From positions 1 to 64,000 of IMG/VR virus record IMGVR_UViG_3300027608_002862: 64,000 nt of DNA; one strand, given 5' to 3'. The notes under the pieces were generated by a model. It was not told the origin of the DNA. It did not search any database and saw only the letters and a program-made list of their open reading frames with translations. The position numbers and the translations under genes are program-made. Source of the stretch: a virus. Below, one piece after another: positions 15,883 to 24,777 of this stretch (positions are counted from its first letter, which is position 1; each line of letters opens with the position of its first letter).

Positions 15883-16317
15883 ATGAACAATCAATTAGCT
15901 AGAATAGACGCTCTAAGCAGAGCACTTGTGGGATTTGATACCATGTTTGATCAAATGGAACGCAGATTTGCCAACAGTGTATCAAACAACTATCCGCCAC
16001 ACAACATCATTAAACTAGACGAAAACGAATACGCCATTCAATTGGCAGTGACTGGTTTCGATAAGACCGAGATCTCAGTGACTGTTGAAAACAATGTGCT
16101 GATCGTCAAGGGTGAAAGCCAGACCACAGATTATGCGGCAGAGCAGTATCTGCATCGCAGCCTTGCAACTCGTGATTTTATCAAAGAATTTCCTTTGGCC
16201 GAACACATTGAAGTTGTGGGTGCGGAAACCAAGAATGGCATGCTGACTGTGAAGTTGATCAGAGACATTCCAGAATCAGCTAAACCCAAGGTCATTGACA
16301 TTGTTGATGTGAAGTAG
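15883..16317 (+). CDS. Small heat-shock protein (IbpA/Hsp20 family)
   Basis: 144 residues from the ATG at 15883, which has AAGGAGA upstream. Alpha-crystallin domain of IbpA type: FDTMFDQMERRF at the start, EYAIQLAVTGF, then NGMLTVKLIRDIPE. It binds unfolding proteins without ATP and hands them to DnaK. Its leader (CTTACTTTATAAGGAGA) resembles that of dnaK (CTTACTTTAAAGGAGA), suggesting shared translation control or duplication. Hsp20 genes are known from T4-like cyanophages. Confidence 0.95.
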   Translation: MNNQLARIDALSRALVGFDTMFDQMERRFANSVSNNYPPHNIIKLDENEYAIQLAVTGFDKTEISVTVENNVLIVKGESQTTDYAAEQYLHRSLATRDFIKEFPLAEHIEVVGAETKNGMLTVKLIRDIPESAKPKVIDIVDVK

Positions 16318-16323
16318 TATAAT

Positions 16324-16347
16324 ACAAGAGAGGGCAACCTCTCTTGT
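16324..16347 (+). other. 10-bp perfect hairpin with GCAA tetraloop
   Basis: ACAAGAGAGG / CCTCTCTTGT closed by GCAA, without a T-run. It is followed by TAAATACAG. It could be an RNA-stabilising or processing element, or a factor-assisted stop between hsp20 and clpS. Confidence 0.75.
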
Positions 16348-16375
16348 TAAATACAGATATAAACTAGGATTCGAA

Positions 16376-16675
16376 ATGTCTACAGAAATCGAAGTAAAAG
16401 AAAAAACCTCAGTTCAATTAGCTCCCCCAGCTTTGTGGAAGGTGATATTTCTCAATGATGATCAAACACCCATGGAATTAGTTATAGAACTGCTCACAGG
16501 CATTTTCAAACACACAGAATCCAAAGCCAAAGACATCACTCTGGAGATACACGAAACTGGTAGCTGTGTAGTAGGCATATATCCTTTTGAAATCGCAGAA
16601 CAAAAAGGTATTGAAGCCACTACCGTTGCAAGACAAAATGGTTCGCCATTGCGAATCACCGTGGAGCAGGAATGA
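16376..16675 (+). CDS. clpS: ClpS adaptor protein
   Basis: 99 residues, usual length. LNDDQTPMELVIELL is the ClpS signature with the Asp pair that holds the N-degron amino group, followed by EIHETGSCVVGIYPFEIAEQK. ClpS delivers N-end-rule substrates to ClpAP. A phage copy could redirect host proteolysis; a ClpP-like protease gene is at 35020-35595. It overlaps the heme oxygenase start (ATGA), so they share a transcript. Confidence 0.93.
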   Translation: MSTEIEVKEKTSVQLAPPALWKVIFLNDDQTPMELVIELLTGIFKHTESKAKDITLEIHETGSCVVGIYPFEIAEQKGIEATTVARQNGSPLRITVEQE

Positions 16676-17232
16676 GCCTAAGAGACATCACCAAAGACCT
16701 GCACACAGATGCAGAACGCTCAGAGTTTGCCAAGAAATTACTCAGCGGTAATATTGCTGTAGAAGATTATGCCAACTACCTATATCAGATGGTGTTGATC
16801 TATAATCCTATTGAGATGGGTAATAGATTGCAAGGTAATTTTGCTAACCTTCCTGACATAGAAAGAACCTGGGCTATCTATCAGGATTTCGTTGAACTAG
16901 CAGGCAAGGATCACAGTTACACATGGTTGCCTAGCACAGTGGCCTATCACCATTATCTTCTAGAACTGTTACACGATCCTGCCCGTAAGCATCTAATCAA
17001 AGCACATTTATACTGCCGACACATGGGCGATCTTTATGGTGGACAGATTTTGGCCAAACGTGTGCCGGGTCAGGGTAGATTTTATAAATTTAAAGATCCA
17101 GAACGACTCAAAGAACAGATTCGTGCAGAGCTCACAGACGATCTAGGAGATGAAGCTCGTGTGGCCTTTGAATGGGCCATAAAAATAATGCGAGATCTCA
17201 ACAATGAGCCAAGTGTGGAACACGCTGATTGA
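16672..17232 (+). CDS. ho1: Heme oxygenase (biliverdin-producing)
   Basis: 186 residues. Proximal heme ligand H11 in KDLHTDAER and the distal-helix motif GDLYGGQ (119-125) are present, with the overall length of bacterial/plant-type HO. It opens heme to biliverdin IX-alpha, CO and iron using a ferredoxin-type donor. The downstream overlapping gene is a bilin reductase that would use the biliverdin, so the two form a pathway as in cyanophages. Confidence 0.93.
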   Translation: MSLRDITKDLHTDAERSEFAKKLLSGNIAVEDYANYLYQMVLIYNPIEMGNRLQGNFANLPDIERTWAIYQDFVELAGKDHSYTWLPSTVAYHHYLLELLHDPARKHLIKAHLYCRHMGDLYGGQILAKRVPGQGRFYKFKDPERLKEQIRAELTDDLGDEARVAFEWAIKIMRDLNNEPSVEHAD

Positions 17233-17884
17233 AATTCAGCAGCTACTAGAAACTAAATTCAATCAAACCGGAGTAGAAGTTCATGAACCTGGCATGGAAA
17301 GGTTCAACCAACCTGGTTGGGTAAACCGTGTATGGCGCAGCGATCGATACCGCAGAGCTCACGTAGATGTAGTAGATGCCAGAGATACCAAAAGTTTGTG
17401 GATGATGCACTGCTGCATTTTTCCACACATTACAGATCCTAGCCCTATCTATGGATTTGATGTTATAGCAGGAAAAAACAAGATCACAGGCTGTTTTCAC
17501 GATTACTCCAAAGCAGGGGATCCTCATCATCCTATGATGCAGTGGTTCGCAGACTATGTGAGCCAATTGGAATGGCGAAGAGTCCGAGAACTACCCGAGT
17601 GGGCTACCAACATTTTCAGCCCCAGCATGGTGGCAGCGGGTAATGTGCAAAATGAGGAAGAACTAGCTCAGATCATAGCCATGGCCAAGGACACCATAGA
17701 ACACTATCTCAGCACGGTAGGAGAAACATTAGGTCAGGCTGAAAACACCACGGCAGCACAGAATTATTACGCACAGAATCAGAAGCAAAACCCGCATACA
17801 CCGCGTGTAATGGTGAGTTTAGGGCTGAGTGAGGACGATGTGCAGCATTTTATACAGGATTGCCTGTTCCCAGAAATACGATAA
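17204..17884 (+). CDS. Ferredoxin-dependent bilin reductase (PcyA/PcyX-like)
   Basis: 226 residues, normal for the family. The block from HVDVVD (H53, D55) through MMHCCIFPHI (H69) to PSPIYGFDVIAG (D86) lines up by eye with the substrate pocket of FDBRs, where D86 takes the place of the catalytic Asp of PcyA. The enzyme reduces biliverdin to a phytobilin with ferredoxin electrons. It overlaps the heme oxygenase gene by 29 bases. Phage FDBRs (PebS, PcyX) are known; PcyX was described from viral metagenomes outside cyanobacteria. Which bilin is made cannot be read from sequence. Confidence 0.85.
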   Translation: MSQVWNTLIEIQQLLETKFNQTGVEVHEPGMERFNQPGWVNRVWRSDRYRRAHVDVVDARDTKSLWMMHCCIFPHITDPSPIYGFDVIAGKNKITGCFHDYSKAGDPHHPMMQWFADYVSQLEWRRVRELPEWATNIFSPSMVAAGNVQNEEELAQIIAMAKDTIEHYLSTVGETLGQAENTTAAQNYYAQNQKQNPHTPRVMVSLGLSEDDVQHFIQDCLFPEIR

Positions 17885-17892
17885 ATAATCGT

Positions 17893-18987
17893 ATGAGAAA
17901 ATATGAATTTATATCAGAAAAAATCAGTGCTAATGCGGCTAGTAATTCTGGAGATCCTAGTGCATTGTCAAATGTCAAACAAGCAATTATTACTAAAATT
18001 GATACAGTAACCGATATAGACGAACTGCATCAGATTTATTCTTATGTCCGTAAAATAGATATTGGTGGTGGTGTAGATACTATTCTACAAAAAGATGAAG
18101 ATCTGCGACAAGTTCATACGGTTGTATCCAGAGCGATAATCGATGCCAAAGCACCCTACGAAGAAAAAGAAGGGTTTGCTATGGAACTGGCAACAAAAGG
18201 AATTATCAATATTAAAAAATTGTTATCCCCGGGTGTTTCACTAAATCTTGAATCTATAATTCAAACACAATTTCCTAATGTGTATCAACAAGTTGCTCCA
18301 GAGCTGATTGCCATTCAAGGACTATTTAAAACAGGTAAAACAAAAACACAAAAGGGTCCAGGCGAAATGTTTTTGGCTATCTGTAGTCCTAATATTATGT
18401 TAAGCAAAGATGCAGGTGATTTAGTAATAAATGGAAAATTAATCGAGGTGAAAGGCAATGGCGGAAGGATAAAAGGAGTCAGAGGATATGGAAACAGTTC
18501 CTCTACTCTAACCGCGGTAAAAACTGCGGCCGCAGCACTTCCCAAGAAACTCAAATTAAAAACAGCGATAACTGCACCATCGAATGTAAACGTTGGCAAA
18601 ACTTCAGATTTTTGGACCAATTTCGGCCCATCACTAATCGCTGCAGGCGCACCGGCCGCCGGGGTAGTAAAATTTATTAGAACTTCTCTAAGCGGCATTA
18701 TTAATTCAATCTATCTTGATGCTACTCCTGCAGAGCTTCAACAGCTAGTAGCACCTGTAAATAATAAAGGTATGGTTTTATTCGATTCATTTATTGCTGC
18801 ACAAAAAAAGTATGCATTTGATTACTACAAATCACATGACGAATTCAAGGGCATACTGTTCATAAATACAGGTTCTGGAACCACTATCTATATCGAAACT
18901 GCTGAACAATTTGCACAATCGATGATCATACAAAAAATAGGACTTAATGGTGGTGCTCAAAATGGTATGCAGGTCAAGGTACCATAA
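17893..18987 (+). CDS. Phage protein with PD-(D/E)XK nuclease-like motif
   Basis: 364 residues from the ATG at 17893, just after an ATAAATAA element (17881-17888). Residues about 165-200 hold GEMFLAICSPN, then DAGDLVINGKLIEVKGNGGRI, which fits the Glu, Asp and ExK of the PD-(D/E)XK fold. The rest is Ala/Ile rich and unrecognised. It could be a nuclease or a structural protein with a nuclease-derived fold. The MRKYEFISEKIS start is common in virion proteins of T4-like phages, so a virion role is possible. Confidence 0.55.
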   Translation: MRKYEFISEKISANAASNSGDPSALSNVKQAIITKIDTVTDIDELHQIYSYVRKIDIGGGVDTILQKDEDLRQVHTVVSRAIIDAKAPYEEKEGFAMELATKGIINIKKLLSPGVSLNLESIIQTQFPNVYQQVAPELIAIQGLFKTGKTKTQKGPGEMFLAICSPNIMLSKDAGDLVINGKLIEVKGNGGRIKGVRGYGNSSSTLTAVKTAAAALPKKLKLKTAITAPSNVNVGKTSDFWTNFGPSLIAAGAPAAGVVKFIRTSLSGIINSIYLDATPAELQQLVAPVNNKGMVLFDSFIAAQKKYAFDYYKSHDEFKGILFINTGSGTTIYIETAEQFAQSMIIQKIGLNGGAQNGMQVKVP

Positions 18988-19075
18988 TCAATTATCCTTC
19001 AATCTAGATTAAACTCGCCACTTAATTCCCGCCTCCCCCCACGTAAATACTAACAGCAACTACCGGGAGCGAACC

Positions 19076-19522
19076 ATGTGTAGGAAAGCCATAGTGTCAG
19101 CAGCACTGATCTTTGCATGTGCTCACGTACAGGCTGAGTTAGTGCATCAATTCCAAAGTCCAGCCTTTATTCCAGGCAATGGATATAGTTCACACGTACT
19201 AAGTATCTATCAACTAGAAGAAAATCGTAAGAAAGAAATAAAAGCTGAGGAATCAGCGGCATTACTCAAAGCAGAAACTGCCGCCAAGCAGACTAATTTA
19301 TCAAAATTCCTAGTGAACGTAGAAGCACGTATCTACGCACAACTATCCAAACAACTAGCTGATCAGATGTTCACTGACAGTGGTGCCACTAGTGGCACAA
19401 TGGATTTCCAAGGCACGAATATAAGTTGGGTCAAAACAGGAACAGATGTTACACTGACCATTATCGAAGCCAATGGCAGCCGCACTGAAATCACTGTACC
19501 TATAGCGAGCTTTGCATTCTAA
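19076..19522 (+). CDS. csgF: CsgF-like curli assembly protein
   Basis: 148 residues with a signal peptide ending VQA (residue 20). The mature start ELVHQFQSPAF.PGNG matches the CsgF N-terminus, which plugs into the CsgG pore, and GTDVTLTIIEANGSRTEITV matches its C-terminal strand region; the middle helix is Lys/Glu rich. It overlaps csgG by one base (TAATG). SD GGGAGCGAA. CsgF and CsgG form the outer-membrane curli exit gate. Confidence 0.82.
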   Translation: MCRKAIVSAALIFACAHVQAELVHQFQSPAFIPGNGYSSHVLSIYQLEENRKKEIKAEESAALLKAETAAKQTNLSKFLVNVEARIYAQLSKQLADQMFTDSGATSGTMDFQGTNISWVKTGTDVTLTIIEANGSRTEITVPIASFAF

Positions 19523-20769
19523 TGAAACGACTGATGTTATCATTCTTGATGGTCAGCACATTATCAGGCTGTGCTACCATACACATGGACACCGCCAAGG
19601 AAGAACCTGTGGCGCTGAAACCCCGAGAAAATCTGACCATAAAGATTCCATCGTTGGATGGACCACCTATCGCTATTGCTGTTTATGGCTTTCAAGACAA
19701 GACCGGCCAAATGAAGCCCAATGATAGATTGGCTGTGTTTTCAAAAGCCGTGACGCAGGGTGCCGAAGTGTTCCTAATCAAATCACTTCAAGACTCAAAG
19801 AATTGGTTTAAAGTAGTAGAGCGTGTGGGCCTAGACAACCTTATCAAAGAACGTCAATTGATTCGCAACCAACGAGAAGTCTACGAAGGCAAAGATGCCA
19901 AGGCCTTGAAACCAATGACGGTGGCTGGGGTGATGATAGAAGGTGGCATCATCGGCTACGACAGTAATATACGCAGTGGCGGTAATGGTGCTAGGTTTCT
20001 AGGCATTGGAGGCAGTCAACAGTATCGCGTAGACGAAATTGTTATCAGCCTAAGATTGATCAGTGTGAACAGTGGAGAAGTATTATTGACCAACGCTGTG
20101 AGCAAAACCATCTACAGTACACAGCATAACGTAGGTGTTCTACGGTTTGTAGATGCAGGAACCAAAGCATTAGAATTAGAAAATGGTCAGGCCTTGAATG
20201 AACCTACTACCTATGCAGTGCGTGTGGCCATTGAACAGGCGGTCTATGACATGATCGTGGAAGGTGAAAAGAAAGGTCTATGGAGATACAAGGTAGAAAA
20301 ACCTGCGGTCATAGAAGAGAAAAAAGATCAAGCAGTTGTGCCACAGGCCCCGATCTCTCCGCAACCACCTATTACTGTTGAGCCTGTGAAACAAGAAAAT
20401 AAAGATCCAGAACAAAAAGTTGAGACTGCGATTGAAAAAATCTCAAGAGTAGTTCCTGTACAACCTCCGCAGATTCCAGTAATAGAGAAAAAAGCAGATG
20501 TTGAGGAAAAAGTAGATCAACCAACGGGTGTGATTACCCAACCAGATAGTGGTAAAACTAGTACACCATTATGGAGTCCTAGATATCTAAAACAAGATTC
20601 GTTTGTGTATAAAGAACCCGATGAAAAAAGCCAACGTACTTGGCAGTTGAAAAAAGGAACAGAATTTAATATCATTTCTCCAGGACCGGAGGGATGGCAT
20701 TATGTAACGGACGCGGAGAAGCGTAAAGGGTATGTGCGAACTGACGTGCTTTCAGAACACAAACCATAA
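19522..20769 (+). CDS. csgG: CsgG-like curli secretion pore with C-terminal SH3-like extension
   Basis: 415 residues, longer than CsgG (about 277). Lipobox LSGC (Cys 17). The core shows PPIAIAVYGFQDKTGQMKP, VTQGAEVFLIKSL, VERVGLDNLIKERQLIRNQRE and a membrane-hairpin region QYRVDEIVISLRLI, all typical of CsgG, which makes a nonameric outer-membrane channel. From about residue 255 a Pro/Glu/Lys linker leads to an SH3b-like domain (residues about 350-412, ending EGWHYVTDAEKRKGYVRTDVL) that may bind peptidoglycan. csgG-csgF pairs have been reported in marine phages. Confidence 0.9.
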   Translation: MKRLMLSFLMVSTLSGCATIHMDTAKEEPVALKPRENLTIKIPSLDGPPIAIAVYGFQDKTGQMKPNDRLAVFSKAVTQGAEVFLIKSLQDSKNWFKVVERVGLDNLIKERQLIRNQREVYEGKDAKALKPMTVAGVMIEGGIIGYDSNIRSGGNGARFLGIGGSQQYRVDEIVISLRLISVNSGEVLLTNAVSKTIYSTQHNVGVLRFVDAGTKALELENGQALNEPTTYAVRVAIEQAVYDMIVEGEKKGLWRYKVEKPAVIEEKKDQAVVPQAPISPQPPITVEPVKQENKDPEQKVETAIEKISRVVPVQPPQIPVIEKKADVEEKVDQPTGVITQPDSGKTSTPLWSPRYLKQDSFVYKEPDEKSQRTWQLKKGTEFNIISPGPEGWHYVTDAEKRKGYVRTDVLSEHKP

Positions 20770-20851
20770 TGAGTCAAGCATTGGAGACAATTTAACAACA
20801 CTAAAAATATGGATGCATTATAAACCTTAACTTGCATCTGGAGCGAATATA

Positions 20852-21523
20852 ATGAAAAAAAGAATCACAGGCGGTGGCGGGTTGTCGAGAAAATTACTTG
20901 CAAGTCTAATGATGGCTGGAACGCTGTCATCGGGAGCGTGGGCCAACGATGTTTATGTTGAACAAATTGGTGACAATTCAACGGTTTCTATCACCCAAAC
21001 AGGTGCTGGTAATCTAGTGAACGGTAATGTTGATGGTACAGGTAATACAGACGACGCCGCTATAATTAGGGGTGACCTCAATGATGTAACCATAAATCAA
21101 ATTGGTGCCAGTAACACCGTAAAGATGATAATCAACAACGAATCTAACGGCACTGGTTCAACAGTAGTGATATCCGCAGACGGCAGCAACAACAATCAAA
21201 CTGTTGGTTGCGGCACAGCATTGAGTTCGACATGTAATGCAAGCATTATTAGATCGGAAATTATCGGTAACAATAACAATACAGTTCAAACCCTCAGTGG
21301 CGGTGTGGTACAGAGTAAGATTGCTATCACCGGTAATTACAACAATGTGACGCATACTGCAAGTGGCGCAGGGTCACACAACGGTGAGATCACTGTTACT
21401 GGCAGCGGTACTATCAGTATTGCTAATGCAGTGACACTAACACAAAGTGGAGCGATGACTAAAAATGCGGTTATTACCAGCAACGGTTCTAATAACAACG
21501 TTATCGTTACTCAGTCCGATTAA
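20852..21523 (+). CDS. Curlin-repeat (CsgA/CsgB-like) secreted protein
   Basis: 223 residues. A long signal peptide ends AWA (about residue 31). The mature sequence is built of degenerate curlin-type repeats: VEQIGDNSTVSITQTGAGN, NQIGASNTV, GSNNNQTV, GNNNNTVQ, GNYNNVT, NGSNNNVIVTQ. These form stacked beta-arches in amyloid curli. Two Cys (VGCGTALSSTC) are unusual for curlin. SD TGGAGCGAA. It is the natural cargo for the CsgFG pore upstream. Whether it polymerises is unknown. Confidence 0.85.
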   Translation: MKKRITGGGGLSRKLLASLMMAGTLSSGAWANDVYVEQIGDNSTVSITQTGAGNLVNGNVDGTGNTDDAAIIRGDLNDVTINQIGASNTVKMIINNESNGTGSTVVISADGSNNNQTVGCGTALSSTCNASIIRSEIIGNNNNTVQTLSGGVVQSKIAITGNYNNVTHTASGAGSHNGEITVTGSGTISIANAVTLTQSGAMTKNAVITSNGSNNNVIVTQSD

Positions 21524-22568
21524 CAGTTGGGCTACTGTTGGTAAAGTTACTGAACAGACCGGACCGACTGAGATAATAAGAGACAAGAAGAGCATATCTT
21601 CTAGCCTTAACACGGCCGTGAAAATGAATGATGCGGTCAGCACAGCCAAGGCCCGGGCAGAGCTGACCTTTGAGGACGCGACCAAAGTAAAACTCACAGA
21701 GCATTCAAAAATGATCATAGATGATTTTGTCTACGATCCCAAGAAAGGTTCTGGCAAATTGGCCATCAACATGGCCTTGGGCACAGCTAGGTATGCCAGT
21801 GGACAAATCGCCAAAAATAATCCTCAGCAGGTGGCAATTAAAACTCCTACGGCTACCATCGCTGTTCGAGGTACAGACTTTTCTATGACCGTAGATGAAC
21901 TAGGGCGCAGCTTGGTCATGCTGCTGCCCAGTTGTGATGCCCGAGGAGGTTGTGTTACTGGAGTAATCGAAGTCAGTAGCCTAGCAGGGGTAGTGGTGTT
22001 AGATGTGCCGTTCCAGGCCACGCTGGTAAACAGCGCCTATCAACGTCCTAGCGACCCTGTGGTAATTAAAATTGATCAGGCTAATATCAACAACATGCTG
22101 ATCATAAGTAAACCACAAGAAATACAAGAAGATGTTCGAGCAGGAATAAACAAGAAAGAAAAAGGATTATTAGATTTCAATTTACTAGATATAGACCTGT
22201 TAAAATATAATGCACTAGAAGAAAACAAATTAGATGACAACAAGGCCTTGGATCGAAACGACCTTAACACTGACCTATTGGCCTACAACGCATTGAACGA
22301 ATTAGACAGACAGAACGCATCATTGCTCAACGATGAACTAGACATACCAGTGTTGCCGGGGTATGCATCTAACAAGTCATTGGGCCTGTTATATTATTTC
22401 AATGACGATCAAAGCAAAGTCACATTGTACAAAGCTGGAACACACAACGCCACTGCCACATTTGATACCACAAAGAATGTTACCTTTACTCTGATACAAG
22501 ACGGCCAGACCATAATACAAAATGTCAATAAAGGAAGTACCAGCACAATAATCGTTACACAGAATTAA
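21465..22568 (+). CDS. FecR-domain secreted protein
   Basis: 367 residues. The ATG at 21465 gives a clear signal peptide ending SWA (residue 23); it lies 59 bases inside the curlin gene in another frame. FecR domain: VGKVTEQTGPTEIIR, FEDATKVKLTEHS, then TPTATIAVRGTDF. The second half has repeated LLDFNLLDIDLLKYNAL-type Leu/Asp-rich units. Outer-membrane FecR-domain proteins often partner with surface fibres. Its position right after the curlin gene suggests an accessory of that system. Confidence 0.78.
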   Translation: MRLLPATVLITTLSLLSPINSWATVGKVTEQTGPTEIIRDKKSISSSLNTAVKMNDAVSTAKARAELTFEDATKVKLTEHSKMIIDDFVYDPKKGSGKLAINMALGTARYASGQIAKNNPQQVAIKTPTATIAVRGTDFSMTVDELGRSLVMLLPSCDARGGCVTGVIEVSSLAGVVVLDVPFQATLVNSAYQRPSDPVVIKIDQANINNMLIISKPQEIQEDVRAGINKKEKGLLDFNLLDIDLLKYNALEENKLDDNKALDRNDLNTDLLAYNALNELDRQNASLLNDELDIPVLPGYASNKSLGLLYYFNDDQSKVTLYKAGTHNATATFDTTKNVTFTLIQDGQTIIQNVNKGSTSTIIVTQN

Positions 22569-22648
22569 CTCAGCATTTTTATTTCAGTGATACCGCTGTA
22601 AATAATTATATCCAACACCTATAACAATAATAAAGTTGGGGAGCGAAA

Positions 22649-24697
22649 ATGAAAAAACAATTAATTGCAACAATAGTTGCCGCTATGCTATCAGCGTCGG
22701 CATTGGCAGGAAATGAAATATTAGTAAATGAATTTATAAAAGCAGGAGTGAATGAGTCCACAGGTACGCTGGGAAGTGGAGGAAACACCAATCCAGGACT
22801 ACAGTACGATAACACTGGTACTGGAACATTTAACTCTGCATACGATTATCTAACACCAGGTTCGCCCTATGAGGGTTGGGCTGTTCGTATAGATAACGCA
22901 GACGGAACGAAGTTCAAGTTATACGGTAACAACAATGCTGGATTCCAAATGGACGGTAACATTCCTGTAACTGGAGCATGGGTTGGCACACCTACTGCGG
23001 CATCTGCGATATGGGCAGGTACCGCAACAGAATTCGGTATTAGACATACCTACAGTTTGCCATCAGCACAGCGTTATTTAGACATCACCACACGTATTGA
23101 GGCTACCGCCGCAATGCCGCATTTGTACTTTGGTCGTTACATTGATCCAGATGCTGTGGCAGCACCTGGCGACAGTTCAGCAACTGACAACGTTCGTGGC
23201 TACGGTATTATTCCAAAGACCAACGTTGTATTCTCAGAAGCAACTGTGAGTCGTTATGCTCTTGGTTTATACTCAGCACAAGTTGGAACTGTTAATACAA
23301 GTATACAAGGTTGGACAAGTGATCCAAAGAACTACTACCTAAATACAAACGGTCGTGCTGATGTTAGCAACGGTGATGACACTATAGGTATTGCATTCTA
23401 TGCAGCCAATGTTGCAGTAGGCGATATCCTAACATACAACTATGCTTACATCTTTGGACCAAGTGCGTTTACTGCGGCCAACTATGCTATAACAGGTGGG
23501 GCTGGCGGCGGCACAGCAGGTACAAGTAGTTTTGGTACACTGGTAGACGTTGGCAGTGCCACTGATGCGGGATCAGGTACTACCACGACTCCAACTATCA
23601 CTGGTACATCAACTGCGACCATTACTGTGAGTGATACCACTGTGGTGAACACAAGCCTTCCAGTCATCACTGCTAGCCTTGCTCACCACGACGCCAGCGA
23701 AGCCAGTGGTAAGCAGACTATTGCTCGCGAGACCACAACCAATGTGACCACGCCATATACACGTTCTGTTGTCACGCTGGTTAGAACCACCAATACATGG
23801 AGTGATGGTACGACTACAACATCCGACAGCGCCACTACAACTAGCGATACGCTGATCAACGATGTGACCACTACTGTAGCCAATGATTCATTCAGCGGTC
23901 GTGTCGACCAAATGTCGTATCTATCTAATTTGAATCAACAATTAGATCGTGGCCTAAACATGGATGCTTTCCGTCAAGACGGTTACACAGATCAAGATAA
24001 AAAAGTCACGGTATATGTGAATGCCAGTGGTGCGAGATCAAACATAGATAATGGTTACAACGCTAAGAGTCAAATCTATGGCCTAGGTGTCGAAAAAGAA
24101 ATCAACCCAAACTGGAGATTAGGTGCTCAATACAATCGTGTGAATACTACCATGGACGGCACAGATTCTAAAACAGCACAAGACAAAAATCACGTTGGTA
24201 TGTTCTCTGTGTATACAGCAGAAAATGATGTTAAGATTGTCAACAACTTAGGTTACTCTAATAATGCAGTCAAAGGCAATCGCACCATAGAAAATGTTTT
24301 TAATAACAGTCATAGTACCAACGGCGAAAATGTTTGGTTGAACAACAGGATCTATGCTCCAGAGACCAATGGATTACGTCCATACGCCGGTGTAACTGTT
24401 GGACGTTCAACTATAGGCGGCTACACAGAAGCAGGTGATATTCAGAGTGCTAGAACTGTGGCTAAAATCGTAGACAACTACACATACGGTGAAGCCGGTG
24501 TACGTTATGAAAAAGCCATCAACAAGTTTCGTTTAATCGGTGACGTCGGCACAACAACAGATTCCGTAACCACAGGTTCAGCCACAGTTGCGTATTCTCC
24601 AACAAAAATCGGCACTATTGCGTTAACAGCAGCGACACAACAAGGTAATAATATCAATACTAACACAATTTCACTTAACGGCATAATTAGATTCTAA
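22649..24697 (+). CDS. Autotransporter-like outer-membrane protein
   Basis: 682 residues. Signal peptide MKKQLIATIVAAMLSASALA. Passenger region (21-280) is Gly/Thr/Asn-rich beta-type sequence, then a Thr/Ser/Val low-complexity linker (about 290-420, TTTTPTITGTSTATITV). The last about 270 residues (from QMSYLSNLNQQLDRGLN) form a barrel ending NTISLNGIIRF, the terminal-Phe signature of autotransporters. SD GGGGAGCGAA. It is encoded directly after the curli-like module and could display an adhesin or shield the surface. Confidence 0.8.
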   Translation: MKKQLIATIVAAMLSASALAGNEILVNEFIKAGVNESTGTLGSGGNTNPGLQYDNTGTGTFNSAYDYLTPGSPYEGWAVRIDNADGTKFKLYGNNNAGFQMDGNIPVTGAWVGTPTAASAIWAGTATEFGIRHTYSLPSAQRYLDITTRIEATAAMPHLYFGRYIDPDAVAAPGDSSATDNVRGYGIIPKTNVVFSEATVSRYALGLYSAQVGTVNTSIQGWTSDPKNYYLNTNGRADVSNGDDTIGIAFYAANVAVGDILTYNYAYIFGPSAFTAANYAITGGAGGGTAGTSSFGTLVDVGSATDAGSGTTTTPTITGTSTATITVSDTTVVNTSLPVITASLAHHDASEASGKQTIARETTTNVTTPYTRSVVTLVRTTNTWSDGTTTTSDSATTTSDTLINDVTTTVANDSFSGRVDQMSYLSNLNQQLDRGLNMDAFRQDGYTDQDKKVTVYVNASGARSNIDNGYNAKSQIYGLGVEKEINPNWRLGAQYNRVNTTMDGTDSKTAQDKNHVGMFSVYTAENDVKIVNNLGYSNNAVKGNRTIENVFNNSHSTNGENVWLNNRIYAPETNGLRPYAGVTVGRSTIGGYTEAGDIQSARTVAKIVDNYTYGEAGVRYEKAINKFRLIGDVGTTTDSVTTGSATVAYSPTKIGTIALTAATQQGNNINTNTISLNGIIRF

Positions 24698-24725
24698 TAA
24701 TAACAATAGGGCATAGCCCACCTAC

Positions 24726-24750
24726 AAAGTCCGCTGCGGCGGACTTTTTT
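24726..24750 (+). terminator. Rho-independent terminator
   Basis: AAGTCCGC / GCGGACTT (24727-24734, 24739-24746), loop TGCG, then TTTT; ends the secreted-protein block. Confidence 0.93.
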
Positions 24751-24777
24751 ATTAAATATAGTTTTAAGGAGTAAGCC

